A program made the position numbers and the translations under genes. The notes below the pieces were generated by a model. It saw only the letters and a program-made list of their open reading frames with translations, was not told the origin of the DNA and did no database searches. From Endomicrobiia bacterium (GTDB taxonomy: Bacteria; Elusimicrobiota; Endomicrobiia; Endomicrobiales; Endomicrobiaceae): DNA of 42,979 nucleotides. Location of the stretch: positions 1 through 42,979 of the forward strand of contig BNVT01000001.1 in the NCBI GenBank assembly GCA_025998295.1. The letters are read 5' to 3'. Positions within the stretch are counted from its first letter, which is position 1; each line of letters starts with the position of its first letter. Of this stretch, positions 34,387 to 42,979 are shown one piece after another.

Positions 34387-36177
34387 CTATTCATCCATAA
34401 ATTGCAATCTATAGAGATTTGCGTAGTATCCGTTTAATGCTAAAAGCTCTTTATGAGTGCCTGATTCCACGATATTTCCGGATTCAAACACATATATTTT
34501 ATTAGCATTAATAATTGTAGACAAACGATGGGCTATAACCATCGAAGTTCTGCCATGCATCAATCTTTCAAGACCTTCTTGAACCCTTCTTTCAGATTTA
34601 GAGTCAAGCGAACTTGTAGCCTCGTCAAGTAATAATATCGGAGCATTCTTCAACATAGCCCTTGCAATAGATATCATCTGTTTTTGTCCGCCGGACAAAT
34701 TTCCACCTCTCTCGCCAACAACAGTATCATATCCTTGGTTTTGATTTACTATAAAATTATGAGCTGCGGCGTTTTTCGCTGCTTCTATAGCCTCTTCATC
34801 TGTAGCATCAGGACTACCCATTAAAATATTTTTCTTAATGGTATCGTCAAAAAGCACAACATCCTGCGATACAAAAGCTATGCTATCTCTTAAAGATTTT
34901 ATTGTAATATCTCTAATATCTTCACCATCGATTTTTATGCTTCCATCTTTTACATCATAAAATCTCAATATCAAATTTATCAAAGTAGATTTACCAGAAC
35001 CTGCTGCTCCAACTATTGCAACTTTTTCTCCTTCTTTAACTTCCAAATTAATATCGCGAAGAACTTCAACATTAGGAATATAACTAAATTTTACATTTTT
35101 AACTATTATCTGTCCCTTTTTGGCTTTAAAGACTTTAGCCTCAGGTTTATCAGCTATTTTTGGTTTATTTTCCATAACAGTAAAAACACGGTCAATTGCC
35201 ATTATTCCCATTTGCATCCGTGAATTTAAATTTGCTAAATTCTTCATGGGACGGTACGCAGCAACTATAGCGATCAGAAATGTCACAAACTCACCTGTGG
35301 TAAGTGATCCGTGCATAATTCTATATCCGCCGTACGCAAGAGTTCCAGCTGCTGCTACACCGCCAAAAAATTCCATCAATGGACTTAAAATATTATTATT
35401 CTTTGCTAGTTTAACTTCAATATTTGCAATAGCATTAGCGCTACCTCTTACTCTTTCTGATTCAACAGCCTCCATATTGTAAGATTTTACAATTTTAATT
35501 CCCTGAAATGACTGCGCAAGAATTGCATAAAGATTACCAAAAGAGTTTTGCTGATTGCGAAAAATACTTTTTACTTTCTTACCAAAATAAACAATAGGAT
35601 AAAAACCTATAGGAAAAAGCAAAAACATGACTAGAGCCATATCAAAACTTTCCCAAAACATAAGTACAATCAAAGAGATTAGATGACACGTATCCTGAAC
35701 AAGCGCCTTCACGACATTTATACTAACATCTCTTACTGTGTTTAAGTCACCCATAAAATAAACTAAGAGACTGCCTGAATTATTATTGTGATAAAATTCC
35801 AAATCCTGAGCAATAATTTTATCGTACAAGTCGCCTTGCAACTGTCTTGTAAAATTTGCCCCAACTTTTATCATAGTAACGTTCTGTATATATTCAGCAA
35901 GCCCTTTTGCACCAAAAGCAGTTACAACTTGACCCGCAATCAATAGAAGAATATCTTTATTTTTAGTTATGAACGCTTCATCAAAAATGGGTTTAAGTAA
36001 ATAGACAGACCAAGAGCTTAGCAGGGCATTTAATCCCATAAAAATCATAGCAAGAATCAAAAGCCTCCGTTGCGATGAAATATACCCTAACCACAACTGC
36101 TTAATTCTTTTCAAGGATTTTGGACTCATATTGCCTAATCTTAATAACAGCTCTTTGATTTTTGTAAAAATACGCAT
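34387..36177 (-). CDS. MsbA-like ABC exporter
   Basis: A 596-residue half-transporter fusing six membrane helices (about 30-320) to an ATPase domain. Walker A is G-A-A-G-S-G-K-S-T, signature L-S-G-G-Q, Walker B I-L-L-L-D-E-A-T-S-S-L-D and H-loop I-A-H-R-L-S-T. It would act as a homodimer; lipid A/lipid flipping is the likeliest task for this architecture, but drug export cannot be excluded. The gene is intact. Its promoter lies in repeat copy M upstream. Confidence 0.9.
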   Translation of the reverse strand: MRIFTKIKELLLRLGNMSPKSLKRIKQLWLGYISSQRRLLILAMIFMGLNALLSSWSVYLLKPIFDEAFITKNKDILLLIAGQVVTAFGAKGLAEYIQNVTMIKVGANFTRQLQGDLYDKIIAQDLEFYHNNNSGSLLVYFMGDLNTVRDVSINVVKALVQDTCHLISLIVLMFWESFDMALVMFLLFPIGFYPIVYFGKKVKSIFRNQQNSFGNLYAILAQSFQGIKIVKSYNMEAVESERVRGSANAIANIEVKLAKNNNILSPLMEFFGGVAAAGTLAYGGYRIMHGSLTTGEFVTFLIAIVAAYRPMKNLANLNSRMQMGIMAIDRVFTVMENKPKIADKPEAKVFKAKKGQIIVKNVKFSYIPNVEVLRDINLEVKEGEKVAIVGAAGSGKSTLINLILRFYDVKDGSIKIDGEDIRDITIKSLRDSIAFVSQDVVLFDDTIKKNILMGSPDATDEEAIEAAKNAAAHNFIVNQNQGYDTVVGERGGNLSGGQKQMISIARAMLKNAPILLLDEATSSLDSKSERRVQEGLERLMHGRTSMVIAHRLSTIINANKIYVFESGNIVESGTHKELLALNGYYANLYRLQFMDE

Positions 36178-36212
36178 AGCACTTATCCTTAATTTTTATT
36201 TTAAACTTTTGT

Positions 36213-36241
36213 GTTATAGTTAACTAATTTTATATTGACAA
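36213..36241 (-). promoter_or_regulatory. promoter of MsbA-like gene inside a repeat end
   Basis: TTGTCA (complement of 36236-36241), 17-base spacer, TATAAC (complement of 36213-36218). It lies within the terminus of the family-2 copy M. Confidence 0.5.
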
Positions 36242-36345
36242 CTGCATTACTTAAATTTTCGAGGAAATTTTAGCTGTTTTATGAGAGCAAGAAGCAATAA
36301 TGAGCTAACGCAACGTACCAATATGAATTAGTTGATCAACCCATA
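36213..36345. repeat. family-2 element, copy M (short)
   Basis: It begins TTATAGTTAACTAATTT, contains AAATTTTCGAGGAAATTTTAGCTGTTTT as in copy K, and ends GAATTAGTTGATCAACCC. The terminal inverted repeats are imperfect. Confidence 0.55.
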
Positions 36346-36349
36346 TTTT

Positions 36350-38203
36350 TCAAACATTATCTTCCATTTTTTCTATCATTTTTCTAAATCGTTCTGATTC
36401 TTGTTCAAGATTATCAACGCTAAAAGCAAATTCCGTATATAAGTTTTCTATTTCTGATTTAAGAATTTTATTTAGTTTTGCGCCTCCGGACAAGAAAGAA
36501 ACATCACCTTTTGCAGAAGCTACGATAAGCATTTCTGTATTTGAATTAAATTCCTTTTCTTTATCAGCTATATTTTTTTCAATAGTTCTAACTTTTTCTT
36601 CAAGAGGATTTAAAATCCTGGATTTTTCCCGTATAACTTTAGCTCGTAACTTTTTTATTTCATCTTTACTTTTTGCGTCGTGTGATTTTTGCGAAAATTT
36701 GGTATTTAGTTTTGAACCTTCATCTTCCCATCCCCTTTTGTCAAGAAATTCTTGATACGTTCCTTCAAAAATCAAGGTACTATCTCTGTCAAAAATTATA
36801 AGTTTAGCGGATACCTTGCGTAAAATTTCTTCGTTATGCGTAACCATAATCACAGAACCTCGAAACTCGTTAATAGCATCTATTAAACTCTCGCAAGACT
36901 CCATATCAAGGTGGTTAGTAGGTTCGTCAAGTAGTAAGAGATGACACGGATTTGCCAAAATCTTTCCAAGCAAAACTCTGCTTTTCTCACCGCCACTCAA
37001 AACATCAATCTTTTTTAAAGCATCATCCCCGCTAAACATAACAGATCCCGCAATATTTCTTGCTCTTTGGGGAAGACATTTATTATCTGTACTAAGTATT
37101 TCTTCGTAAACGGTATTGTGCGGATTCAAATTCGCGCTGTCAGATTGCACAAAATATGCTGTTTTTAAATCAGGATGTTTTTTTATAGCACCGTCACACG
37201 GCGTTAATCTTTCAGCTATCAGTTTTAAAAGCGTAGATTTGCCTTTGCCATTTTTACCAATAACACAAATTCTGTCTTTCTTTAAAACATCAAAATTAAG
37301 TTTACTTATTAAGGGATTATCTTTAGCGTACCCAAATGTTAAGTTATGAACGCCAAGCATCTTTGCCGCATGGAAATCCAATCCAAAAAAAGAAAAATCT
37401 AAATCTTCTATTTTTGTTAATTCATCAAAACTCTTTTGTTTTTCCAAAGATTTAATACGCGATTGTACCATACCTGCAAGCCTAGCCTTTGCCCTAAACC
37501 GTCTTATAAAAAGTTCCGTTTGTTTCTTTTTCTTTTCAACATTCTCTCTTGTCTTTTCGTATATTTCTTCTTCTTTTTCTATCTGTTCATAAAGCTTTTG
37601 CGTACCACCTTCAATTTTTCTTGCTTTTGTTCTATGTATTGCCGCACAATGCGTTACAACGCTGTCCATAAAATTCCTGTCATGCGTAATCAACATCAGT
37701 TCGCCCTTCCATGAATGCAAAAAACTGCTAAGCCACCTTATGGCAACAATATCAAGATAATTGTTAGGTTCGTCAAGCATAAGCATATCAGCGCTAGATA
37801 ACAAAACTTTTGCAAGGTTTATACGTATTTTGTATCCGCCTGAAAAGCTAATAGGATTTTTCAACATATCGCTTGACGAAAAGCCTAATCCTGAAAGAAT
37901 TTTTTCTGCTCTCCACTTTTCGTCTTTCTCATCTTTGGGTAAAGCTAGACATGCTTCACCTACAACGGTATCTTTTGTAAAGTTTATATGCTGTTCAAGA
38001 TATCCAAGTTTATAGTTTTTGGGCATACTTATAGAACCTGAATCGTAGTCCATTTTATTCAAAATCATTTTAAACAATGTTGTTTTACCATGTCCGTTTC
38101 TTCCTACAAGACCGACCCTCTCTTTTGCGTTAATATTTAAGTTGAGATTATCAAATAACTCTCTACTGCCAAAAGATTTATTTAAATTAGTAATTTTAAT
38201 TAT
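36350..38203 (-). CDS. ABC-F family ATPase with non-canonical start
   Basis: The frame upstream of the first ATG (38077) is open and essential. It encodes [13 protein letters not shown] and Walker A of domain 1, G-R-N-G-H-G-K-T-T. The expected start, where relatives have M-I-K-I-T-N, is ATA at 38201-38203, six bases after GGAGG; the next codon is ATT. No ATG, GTG or TTG is available in frame before a TAA. Domain 1 signature F-S-G-G-Y and Walker B L-D-E-P-N-N-Y; domain 2 Walker [15 protein letters not shown] and L-D-E-P-T-N-H. ABC-F proteins act on ribosomes. A start at 38077 would remove Walker A of domain 1. Confidence 0.85.
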   Translation of the reverse strand: MIKITNLNKSFGSRELFDNLNLNINAKERVGLVGRNGHGKTTLFKMILNKMDYDSGSISMPKNYKLGYLEQHINFTKDTVVGEACLALPKDEKDEKWRAEKILSGLGFSSSDMLKNPISFSGGYKIRINLAKVLLSSADMLMLDEPNNYLDIVAIRWLSSFLHSWKGELMLITHDRNFMDSVVTHCAAIHRTKARKIEGGTQKLYEQIEKEEEIYEKTRENVEKKKKQTELFIRRFRAKARLAGMVQSRIKSLEKQKSFDELTKIEDLDFSFFGLDFHAAKMLGVHNLTFGYAKDNPLISKLNFDVLKKDRICVIGKNGKGKSTLLKLIAERLTPCDGAIKKHPDLKTAYFVQSDSANLNPHNTVYEEILSTDNKCLPQRARNIAGSVMFSGDDALKKIDVLSGGEKSRVLLGKILANPCHLLLLDEPTNHLDMESCESLIDAINEFRGSVIMVTHNEEILRKVSAKLIIFDRDSTLIFEGTYQEFLDKRGWEDEGSKLNTKFSQKSHDAKSKDEIKKLRAKVIREKSRILNPLEEKVRTIEKNIADKEKEFNSNTEMLIVASAKGDVSFLSGGAKLNKILKSEIENLYTEFAFSVDNLEQESERFRKMIEKMEDNV

Positions 38204-38215
38204 ACTTTGCCTCCA

Positions 38216-39616
38216 TTATTCATCAACAATGTTCATTTCTATAACACGCATTTTTTTCCACTTATTAGACTTATACCTAAAGTAAAAACTGATGGCAAGA
38301 GCAACAACTGAAGACAACAAACACACCCAAGCTGTATACACTCCACGTTTAAAAATCATAATACCGACATACGTAGGTATTATCACAAGAAATAGAGAAA
38401 ACAATAAAAGTCTTTTCATAACAAACACCGTATCACCTGCGCCTTTAATAGCCGAAGCAAAAATTATATTAGCAGCATCAAAGACGAAATATATAGCTAA
38501 AATTATAAAGAGATTAACAATTGTCGGTCTTACATGCTCAACCAAAGTAGCCTGCGCACCTCCGGAAAATAGAGAAATCAGCCAATCTGGAAAAAAAATT
38601 AAAGCAAGAACAGCTAGTAAAGCATAGATATATGTTATGTGCATTGAAGATTTTATACTTTCCTGAGCAATGGATGCTTTATTTTTTCCTAGGTAGTTAC
38701 CAACCATTGCTGATGTTGCCATACCAAATCCCACTACAGGCATACAGATCATATGGTTTACAGTTGAAACTACATTATTTACCGCAAGCTCTTCCGCGCC
38801 GATATTTCCTACGATAAGCGTAACAATGGTAAATCCGGCTACATCAAAAAAGAATTCTGTGCCGTTTGGCACGCCATAACGTAAGAATCTCTTTATAAGA
38901 GCAAAATCAATCTTCATACATCTTGTGTTATAAATATTGCTATTCTTTTTTGATGCAATCAAAAAAATGTAAATTATAGTTACAACGCCTAAAGATATAT
39001 TTGTTGCCCATGCTGCCCCTACAATACCCATTTCATTAAATCCAAAATTACCAAAAATCAAACAATAATCTAAAATGATATTCAGGGCAACTCCGCAAAT
39101 ACTTGCCATTAACACTGTTTTTGTTTTGCCTCTTCCTGAATAAAAACCTGCTAATGCCGCGTTTAGAGTGCTTGGGAAAGCACCATAGCACAACACTTTA
39201 AAAAAAGTTATCTCTTGTGACACTATGTTATGAGGGTGACCTATGTTCATGAAAAATGGTTTGGCAAAAAAAGAAATACAGAGAGCTATAAAAGCTGCCG
39301 CTGCCGCTAAATATACACTTTGCCACATTACATGTCCTATGGAGCGATATTCTTTTTTACCGTGATACTGAGCTACAAAAACATTAGCATAAGCAAGTAT
39401 TCCAAAAAAGAAACATTCGATTACCCACTCAGTACCACCAGCAGGAGTTGAGGCAGCAAAAGCCTCTTGAGAATACCTGAAAAGAAAAATTCTGTCGGTG
39501 AAAAGCTGTATAGCATTTATGCCCGTAGAAACAGCGAGGGGAACTGCTAACGTTAAAAACTCTTTATAGCCACCTTCAATACTATAACGACTTTTTATTT
39601 TGCCCAAAATACTCAT
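38216..39616 (-). CDS. MATE family efflux transporter
   Basis: A 466-residue, 12-helix membrane protein made of two homologous halves (about 1-230 and 240-466), with F-F-F-G-I-L-A-Y-A-N-V-F-V-A-Q-Y-H-G-K-K and G-F-G-M-A-T-S-A-M-V-G-N-Y-L-G as the matching segments. MATE proteins expel cationic drugs or metabolites using Na+ or H+. Full length. It ends 13 bases before the ATA start of the ABC-F gene, so the two are in one operon. Confidence 0.92.
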   Translation of the reverse strand: MSILGKIKSRYSIEGGYKEFLTLAVPLAVSTGINAIQLFTDRIFLFRYSQEAFAASTPAGGTEWVIECFFFGILAYANVFVAQYHGKKEYRSIGHVMWQSVYLAAAAAFIALCISFFAKPFFMNIGHPHNIVSQEITFFKVLCYGAFPSTLNAALAGFYSGRGKTKTVLMASICGVALNIILDYCLIFGNFGFNEMGIVGAAWATNISLGVVTIIYIFLIASKKNSNIYNTRCMKIDFALIKRFLRYGVPNGTEFFFDVAGFTIVTLIVGNIGAEELAVNNVVSTVNHMICMPVVGFGMATSAMVGNYLGKNKASIAQESIKSSMHITYIYALLAVLALIFFPDWLISLFSGGAQATLVEHVRPTIVNLFIILAIYFVFDAANIIFASAIKGAGDTVFVMKRLLLFSLFLVIIPTYVGIMIFKRGVYTAWVCLLSSVVALAISFYFRYKSNKWKKMRVIEMNIVDE

Positions 39617-39642
39617 AAGTGTGCCCCCATAATTGCTTGCTT

Positions 39643-39767
39643 CATGACAAACGCATGAAAAAAGTTTTTCGGGTGACTGATTCTAAACCTAAACAAATTC
39701 CATAGACTGTGGTTTGGTACTGCCTGCAACAATTAAAAATCAAGAAAGCTTTCATGCGTCTGTCGTG
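39643..39767. repeat. family-3 inverted-repeat element
   Basis: A 125-bp element with 18-bp inverted ends, CATGACAAACGCATGAAA (39643-39660) and TTTCATGCGTCTGTCGTG (39750-39767), 16 of 18 matching. Its first 50 bases recur inverted at about 42857-42925. The remaining gap to 40601 holds degenerate repeat pieces (for example 40148-40200, related to 24301) and no supportable gene. Confidence 0.6.
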
Positions 39768-40601
39768 ATTACTTACTTAATTTCTTTCATTTTTATCTAA
39801 CTCTTTGTATATTTGTCGGTGCATTGTATCAAAATTACAAGGAATTATCACGTTCCACACACCGCATCATGTCGTGCATAAAGGACTGTGTAAACTCTTT
39901 GAATACGTCAACGTTGAATTTGCATATTTTCTGCTGTAGCTTATGATACCCACCCCCATCATATACCTATCATTGAAGCCATCCTCTTTGGCTCTCCCTA
40001 AACCCTTTTACTGCACCTTGTCATCCTATACTTATTTGATTGTTTGTATATAAATCATCAAAACCACACTGCACCATAGTGCGAATTAACTGCCATTATA
40101 TATTGCAATGGAAGTCTTTTGCGCTTAAGTTCTTTATCCCTGCTATGGTCAAATCACTTTAAGTTGTACAGTAACAAATGAAAAGATAAGCTTTTGTTGG
40201 AAAAGGATGTCAAGAAACAGAAGATTTTATACCAAACTCACACACACATCTTTGAGACTGCAATATGGTGCAATTTGAAGCTATTTGACTGTAGTATAAG
40301 GGATAATTTAGCAAGATTTAATAGAATACGAATGGATATATAAAGAGTATAGAAACGTTAAAGAGTGCGTTAGAGTAAGATATATTTTTAACAAACAGTT
40401 AGTAGAGAAAGCTAAGATGATATTTTTCGGTCTAGGGCAGAGCCCTTGAGGTCTATTGTTTAACTAAAATCAGAACAATCCCTGATCTGTTTGGACTTTT
40501 AGACAAACATTGTACCGATCTTTCAACATCTCTTTACGCACTTAGATTATACTTCTTTTTTAAGAGACAATCATATATCCGTTTTTGAGGTTTTACTAAA
40601 T

Positions 40602-42722
40602 TTGACACGTAAAAGCAAAAAGGACTATAATCCACGTGTTATGAAACAAAATAAGCGAACAAAAACTTCTTCTTTAAAATTTATTACTATCGCTGTTACA
40701 ATTGCACTTTTAATAATCATAGCAGGTAAAATTACGGCAAATTTCATATACGATCTCCCCGCTATACAACAACTCGGGAATTATACGCCTGACCTCTCTA
40801 CTAAAATTTATGACAAAGACGATAACTTAATGGGCGAATTTTTTAACCAAAGACGAATTCTTACACCTATAAGCAATATTCCGATTAACTTACAAAATGC
40901 TTTTGTATCCATTGAAGATAACGATTTTTTTAAACACTGGGGAATTTCTATAAAGGGAACCATGCGCGCTTTTTCCAAAATATTATTAAAAAGAAAGATT
41001 GCAGAAGGAGGTTCTACAATAACACAACAGCTTGCAAAAACAATATTCTTAACCCCCGACAAAACATTAATAAGAAAAATAAAAGAAGCCCTTTTAACTA
41101 TACAGCTTGAAAAAAACTATTCAAAAAACGAAATTTTGCAACTCTATATTAACCAAATATATTTTGGCAGCGGAGCATATGGAGTTCAAGCCGCAGCGGA
41201 AATATATTTCAATAAAGATGTGCATGATTTAAATCTTACCGAATGCGCTACTCTTGCCGCAATACCAAAATCTCCCAATCATTATAATCCCTTTAAAAAC
41301 CCAAAAGCTTCCCTGGCAAGAAGAAATCTTGTTCTTCTAAGAATGAGGGAACTTGGATATATCACAAAAGAACAGGAGAAAGAAGCCGCAAAAGTCCCTG
41401 TGCCTGCAAATAACCCTAGCCCTAAAACGGAAAAAGGACCTTATTTTGTAGAATTCTTGAGAATAATGCTTGAACCCAAATACGGAACAAATGTGCTAAT
41501 GAAAGGCGGACTTTCAATTTATACAACTCTTGACTTGCAAGCACAGATTGCCGCTGAAAAAACTATTGAAGAAGCTCTAGCGAAGTTTGACAAGGATAAA
41601 TCAAAAAAAGGGTCTGTTAAAGTTCAGGGAGCGCTTATAGCTCTTGACCCTAAAAATGGGGCAATAAGAGCAATGGTTGGAGGACGTAGTTTTAAAGAAT
41701 CTCAGTTTAACAGAGCAACTCAGGCGAAAAGGCAAGCTGGGTCTGCTTTTAAACCTTTCGTATATCTTACTGCGATAGAAATGGGTCTTACACCGGCAAC
41801 TATTCTCAATGACAAACCTATGGTTTTTGTTTACAAAGAAAATAAATGGGATTTGTTTTCAAGAGATATAACAGATCTTGAAACAATTGCAGAAACTGTC
41901 TCTGAAGATGATTTAATTAACACAAATAAAGTGTGGGCACCGACAAACTACGGTAAAAAACATAGAGGTCATGTAACTGCAAGTACAGCGCTTGCTTTAT
42001 CCATAAATATTTGTGCTGTTGAAACAATTATGAAAGTAACGCCAGAAAGAGTTATCCAAACTGCAAAAAATTTAGGCATAACAACACCTCTTACAAACTC
42101 TTTTCCTCTTGCTTTAGGAGCAAGTGACGTAACTTTACAAGAAATGTCATCGGCTTTTGCGACCTTTGCTTCAGGCGGTGTTAAAACAACCCCTTACGTT
42201 ATAACGAAAGTAACCGATAAAGACGGAAAGATTCTTGAGGAGAATATTCCTGAACAAAAAGAAGTTCTTTCTTCTCAAGACTGCTTTATTATAAATAATA
42301 TGCTTAAAGACGTCGTAGAAAGGGGAAGTGCATGGGATGCAAAAAGATTAGGAAGACCCTGCGCAGGCAAAACAGGAACAACGAATGGGTCTAGCGATGC
42401 ATGGTTTGTAGGCTATACTCCTCAGCTTGTCGCTGGAGTATGGGTGGGCTACGACGACCGTTCAATATCACTTGGAAACAGAATGACCGGAGGCGGAATT
42501 GCGTGCCCTATATGGACTAATTTCATGAAAGAAGCGCTGGAAGGCAAACCTGTTTTGGACTTTATACAACCCGAAAATATCGAATTAGTTTTAATTGATC
42601 CATGCACAGGATTTTTAGCGTCAGACAAAACTAAAGGTGCGTTTCTAGGAGCATTCAACAAAGGGACTGCCCCAACACACATTGTGATCAAGCAATATCA
42701 AACTCCAAAGAACAAGATCTAA
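40602..42722 (+). CDS. mrcA: class A penicillin-binding protein PBP1A
   Basis: A 706-residue bifunctional peptidoglycan synthase anchored by one helix (about 27-48). The GT51 glycosyltransferase domain has catalytic E105 in S-I-E-D-N-D-F and E-G-G-S-T-I-T-Q-Q-L. The transpeptidase domain has S381-A-F-K, S467-I-N and K590-T-G-T. The first in-frame start is TTG 40602 with GAGG about 11 bases before; ATG 40641 is an alternative that keeps the helix. The gene is intact, so the organism keeps making peptidoglycan although mltG at 11182 is broken. Confidence 0.95.
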   Translation: MTRKSKKDYNPRVMKQNKRTKTSSLKFITIAVTIALLIIIAGKITANFIYDLPAIQQLGNYTPDLSTKIYDKDDNLMGEFFNQRRILTPISNIPINLQNAFVSIEDNDFFKHWGISIKGTMRAFSKILLKRKIAEGGSTITQQLAKTIFLTPDKTLIRKIKEALLTIQLEKNYSKNEILQLYINQIYFGSGAYGVQAAAEIYFNKDVHDLNLTECATLAAIPKSPNHYNPFKNPKASLARRNLVLLRMRELGYITKEQEKEAAKVPVPANNPSPKTEKGPYFVEFLRIMLEPKYGTNVLMKGGLSIYTTLDLQAQIAAEKTIEEALAKFDKDKSKKGSVKVQGALIALDPKNGAIRAMVGGRSFKESQFNRATQAKRQAGSAFKPFVYLTAIEMGLTPATILNDKPMVFVYKENKWDLFSRDITDLETIAETVSEDDLINTNKVWAPTNYGKKHRGHVTASTALALSINICAVETIMKVTPERVIQTAKNLGITTPLTNSFPLALGASDVTLQEMSSAFATFASGGVKTTPYVITKVTDKDGKILEENIPEQKEVLSSQDCFIINNMLKDVVERGSAWDAKRLGRPCAGKTGTTNGSSDAWFVGYTPQLVAGVWVGYDDRSISLGNRMTGGGIACPIWTNFMKEALEGKPVLDFIQPENIELVLIDPCTGFLASDKTKGAFLGAFNKGTAPTHIVIKQYQTPKNKI

Positions 42723-42789
42723 GCGTAGAAAAGAGGGATTTTAGAGCACGTCCTTGCAGAACATAACTGCCACCTTTAAGAAAAAACAC

Positions 42790-42925
42790 TAGACCTCTTG
42801 CACAACTTGAGTATTAAATTTTAGAGCTACAAATACTCACAACCCAAGTTAAATGGAATTTACTTTGAGCCTAAATCAGTTGCCTGAAAGATTTTTTTCA
42901 TGCGTTTGTTTTATGAGACTCTATA
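42790..42925. repeat. chimera of family-4 and family-3 elements
   Basis: 42790-42856 matches the left half of the element at 31243. It is followed directly by 42857-42925, which matches the reversed end of the element at 39643 (CATGCGTTTGTTTTATGA). This suggests recombination or nested insertion. Confidence 0.5.
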
Positions 42926-42930
42926 AAGAA

Positions 42931-42959
42931 TTGACACATTTTGTATTTTGTAATACAAT
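42931..42959 (+). promoter_or_regulatory. near-consensus sigma-70 promoter
   Basis: TTGACA (42931-42936), 17-base spacer, TACAAT (42954-42959). The best promoter in the window, directed out of the right edge. Confidence 0.7.
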
Positions 42960-42968
42960 GGCCGCATT

Positions 42969-42979
42969 ATGAATACAGC
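42969..42979 (+). CDS. possible gene start, cut by window end
   Basis: ATG at 42969 is followed by three more codons (N-T-A) before the window ends. It lies only ten bases after the -10 box, so a protein start here would be nearly leaderless. The transcript may instead begin an RNA gene or a gene starting further on. Confidence 0.25.

Noticed and set aside
39940..40000. Degenerate second copy of the G-Y/F-D repeat gene
   Set aside because: Only a few base triplets resemble the repeat; too short to separate from chance.
40300..40440. Transposase remnant (E-Y-R-N-V-K-E ... frame)
   Set aside because: Only about 30 residues are open and no DDE or family motif could be identified.

Overview
The window is an AT-rich bacterial chromosome segment with intact housekeeping genes, many freshly broken genes and long intergenic stretches full of short degenerate repeats. 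Gene content is that of a small anaerobic fermenter with a Gram-negative envelope: AdhE, a trimeric [FeFe]-hydrogenase operon, FeoAB ferrous iron uptake, ThyX, a class A penicillin-binding protein, MsbA-like and MATE exporters, and lipoproteins. Together with Sel1-repeat and eukaryote-like proteins and active gene decay, this suggests a host-restricted endosymbiont. From memory it most resembles the Elusimicrobiota/Endomicrobium group of termite-gut flagellates. That placement is inference; no 16S or marker search was possible.

Layout. 1-4026: tRNA-Leu, then a DtxR-type regulator, feoA, feoB and a small Cys-rich FeoB-associated membrane protein that runs into a Sel1 pseudogene. 4600-7230: adhE, bracketed by inverted Sel1 sequences (3811-4090 and 7605-8125). 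8387-10562: yajQ, an unlisted 36-residue membrane protein with its own promoter and ribosome site, and a NifS/IscS-type desulfurase. 10624-12590: a frameshifted G-Y/F-D repeat ORF, a broken mltG and ruvX. 13021-17388: the hydrogenase operon hydC-hydB-hydA. hydC is intact, hydB carries three lesions, and hydA carries a stop plus loss of an H-cluster cysteine. 18139-20019: a CPA2 antiporter and thyX. 20073-22660: three tandem lipoprotein paralogs (one broken) and a Sel1 protein, behind purA and a tRNA-Lys/tRNA-Glu pair. 24480-31230: a minimal secretin, an NCS2 purine permease, proS, a glycosyltransferase remnant and an acyltransferase. 31471-33334: a lipoprotein with coiled coil, RING/PHD-like zinc finger and Trp-Leu repeats, followed by a J-domain ORF that a one-base shift would fuse to it. 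34387-39616: MsbA-like exporter, ABC-F ATPase lacking a normal start codon, MATE exporter. 40602-42722: PBP1A. The window ends on a near-consensus promoter and a cut-off ORF.

Biology. AdhE is intact while hydrogenase is dying, so NADH disposal seems to be moving from H2 to ethanol (inference). Iron uptake, Fe-S assembly, purine import plus PurA, and envelope export are kept. The main unusual content is the RING/Trp-repeat/J-domain lipoprotein locus, the HydA ligand loss, and at least four families of small inverted-repeat elements, some of which appear to supply promoters. Most reading-frame breaks are single-base length changes in homopolymers, so sequencing error, slippage rescue and true pseudogenization must be told apart.
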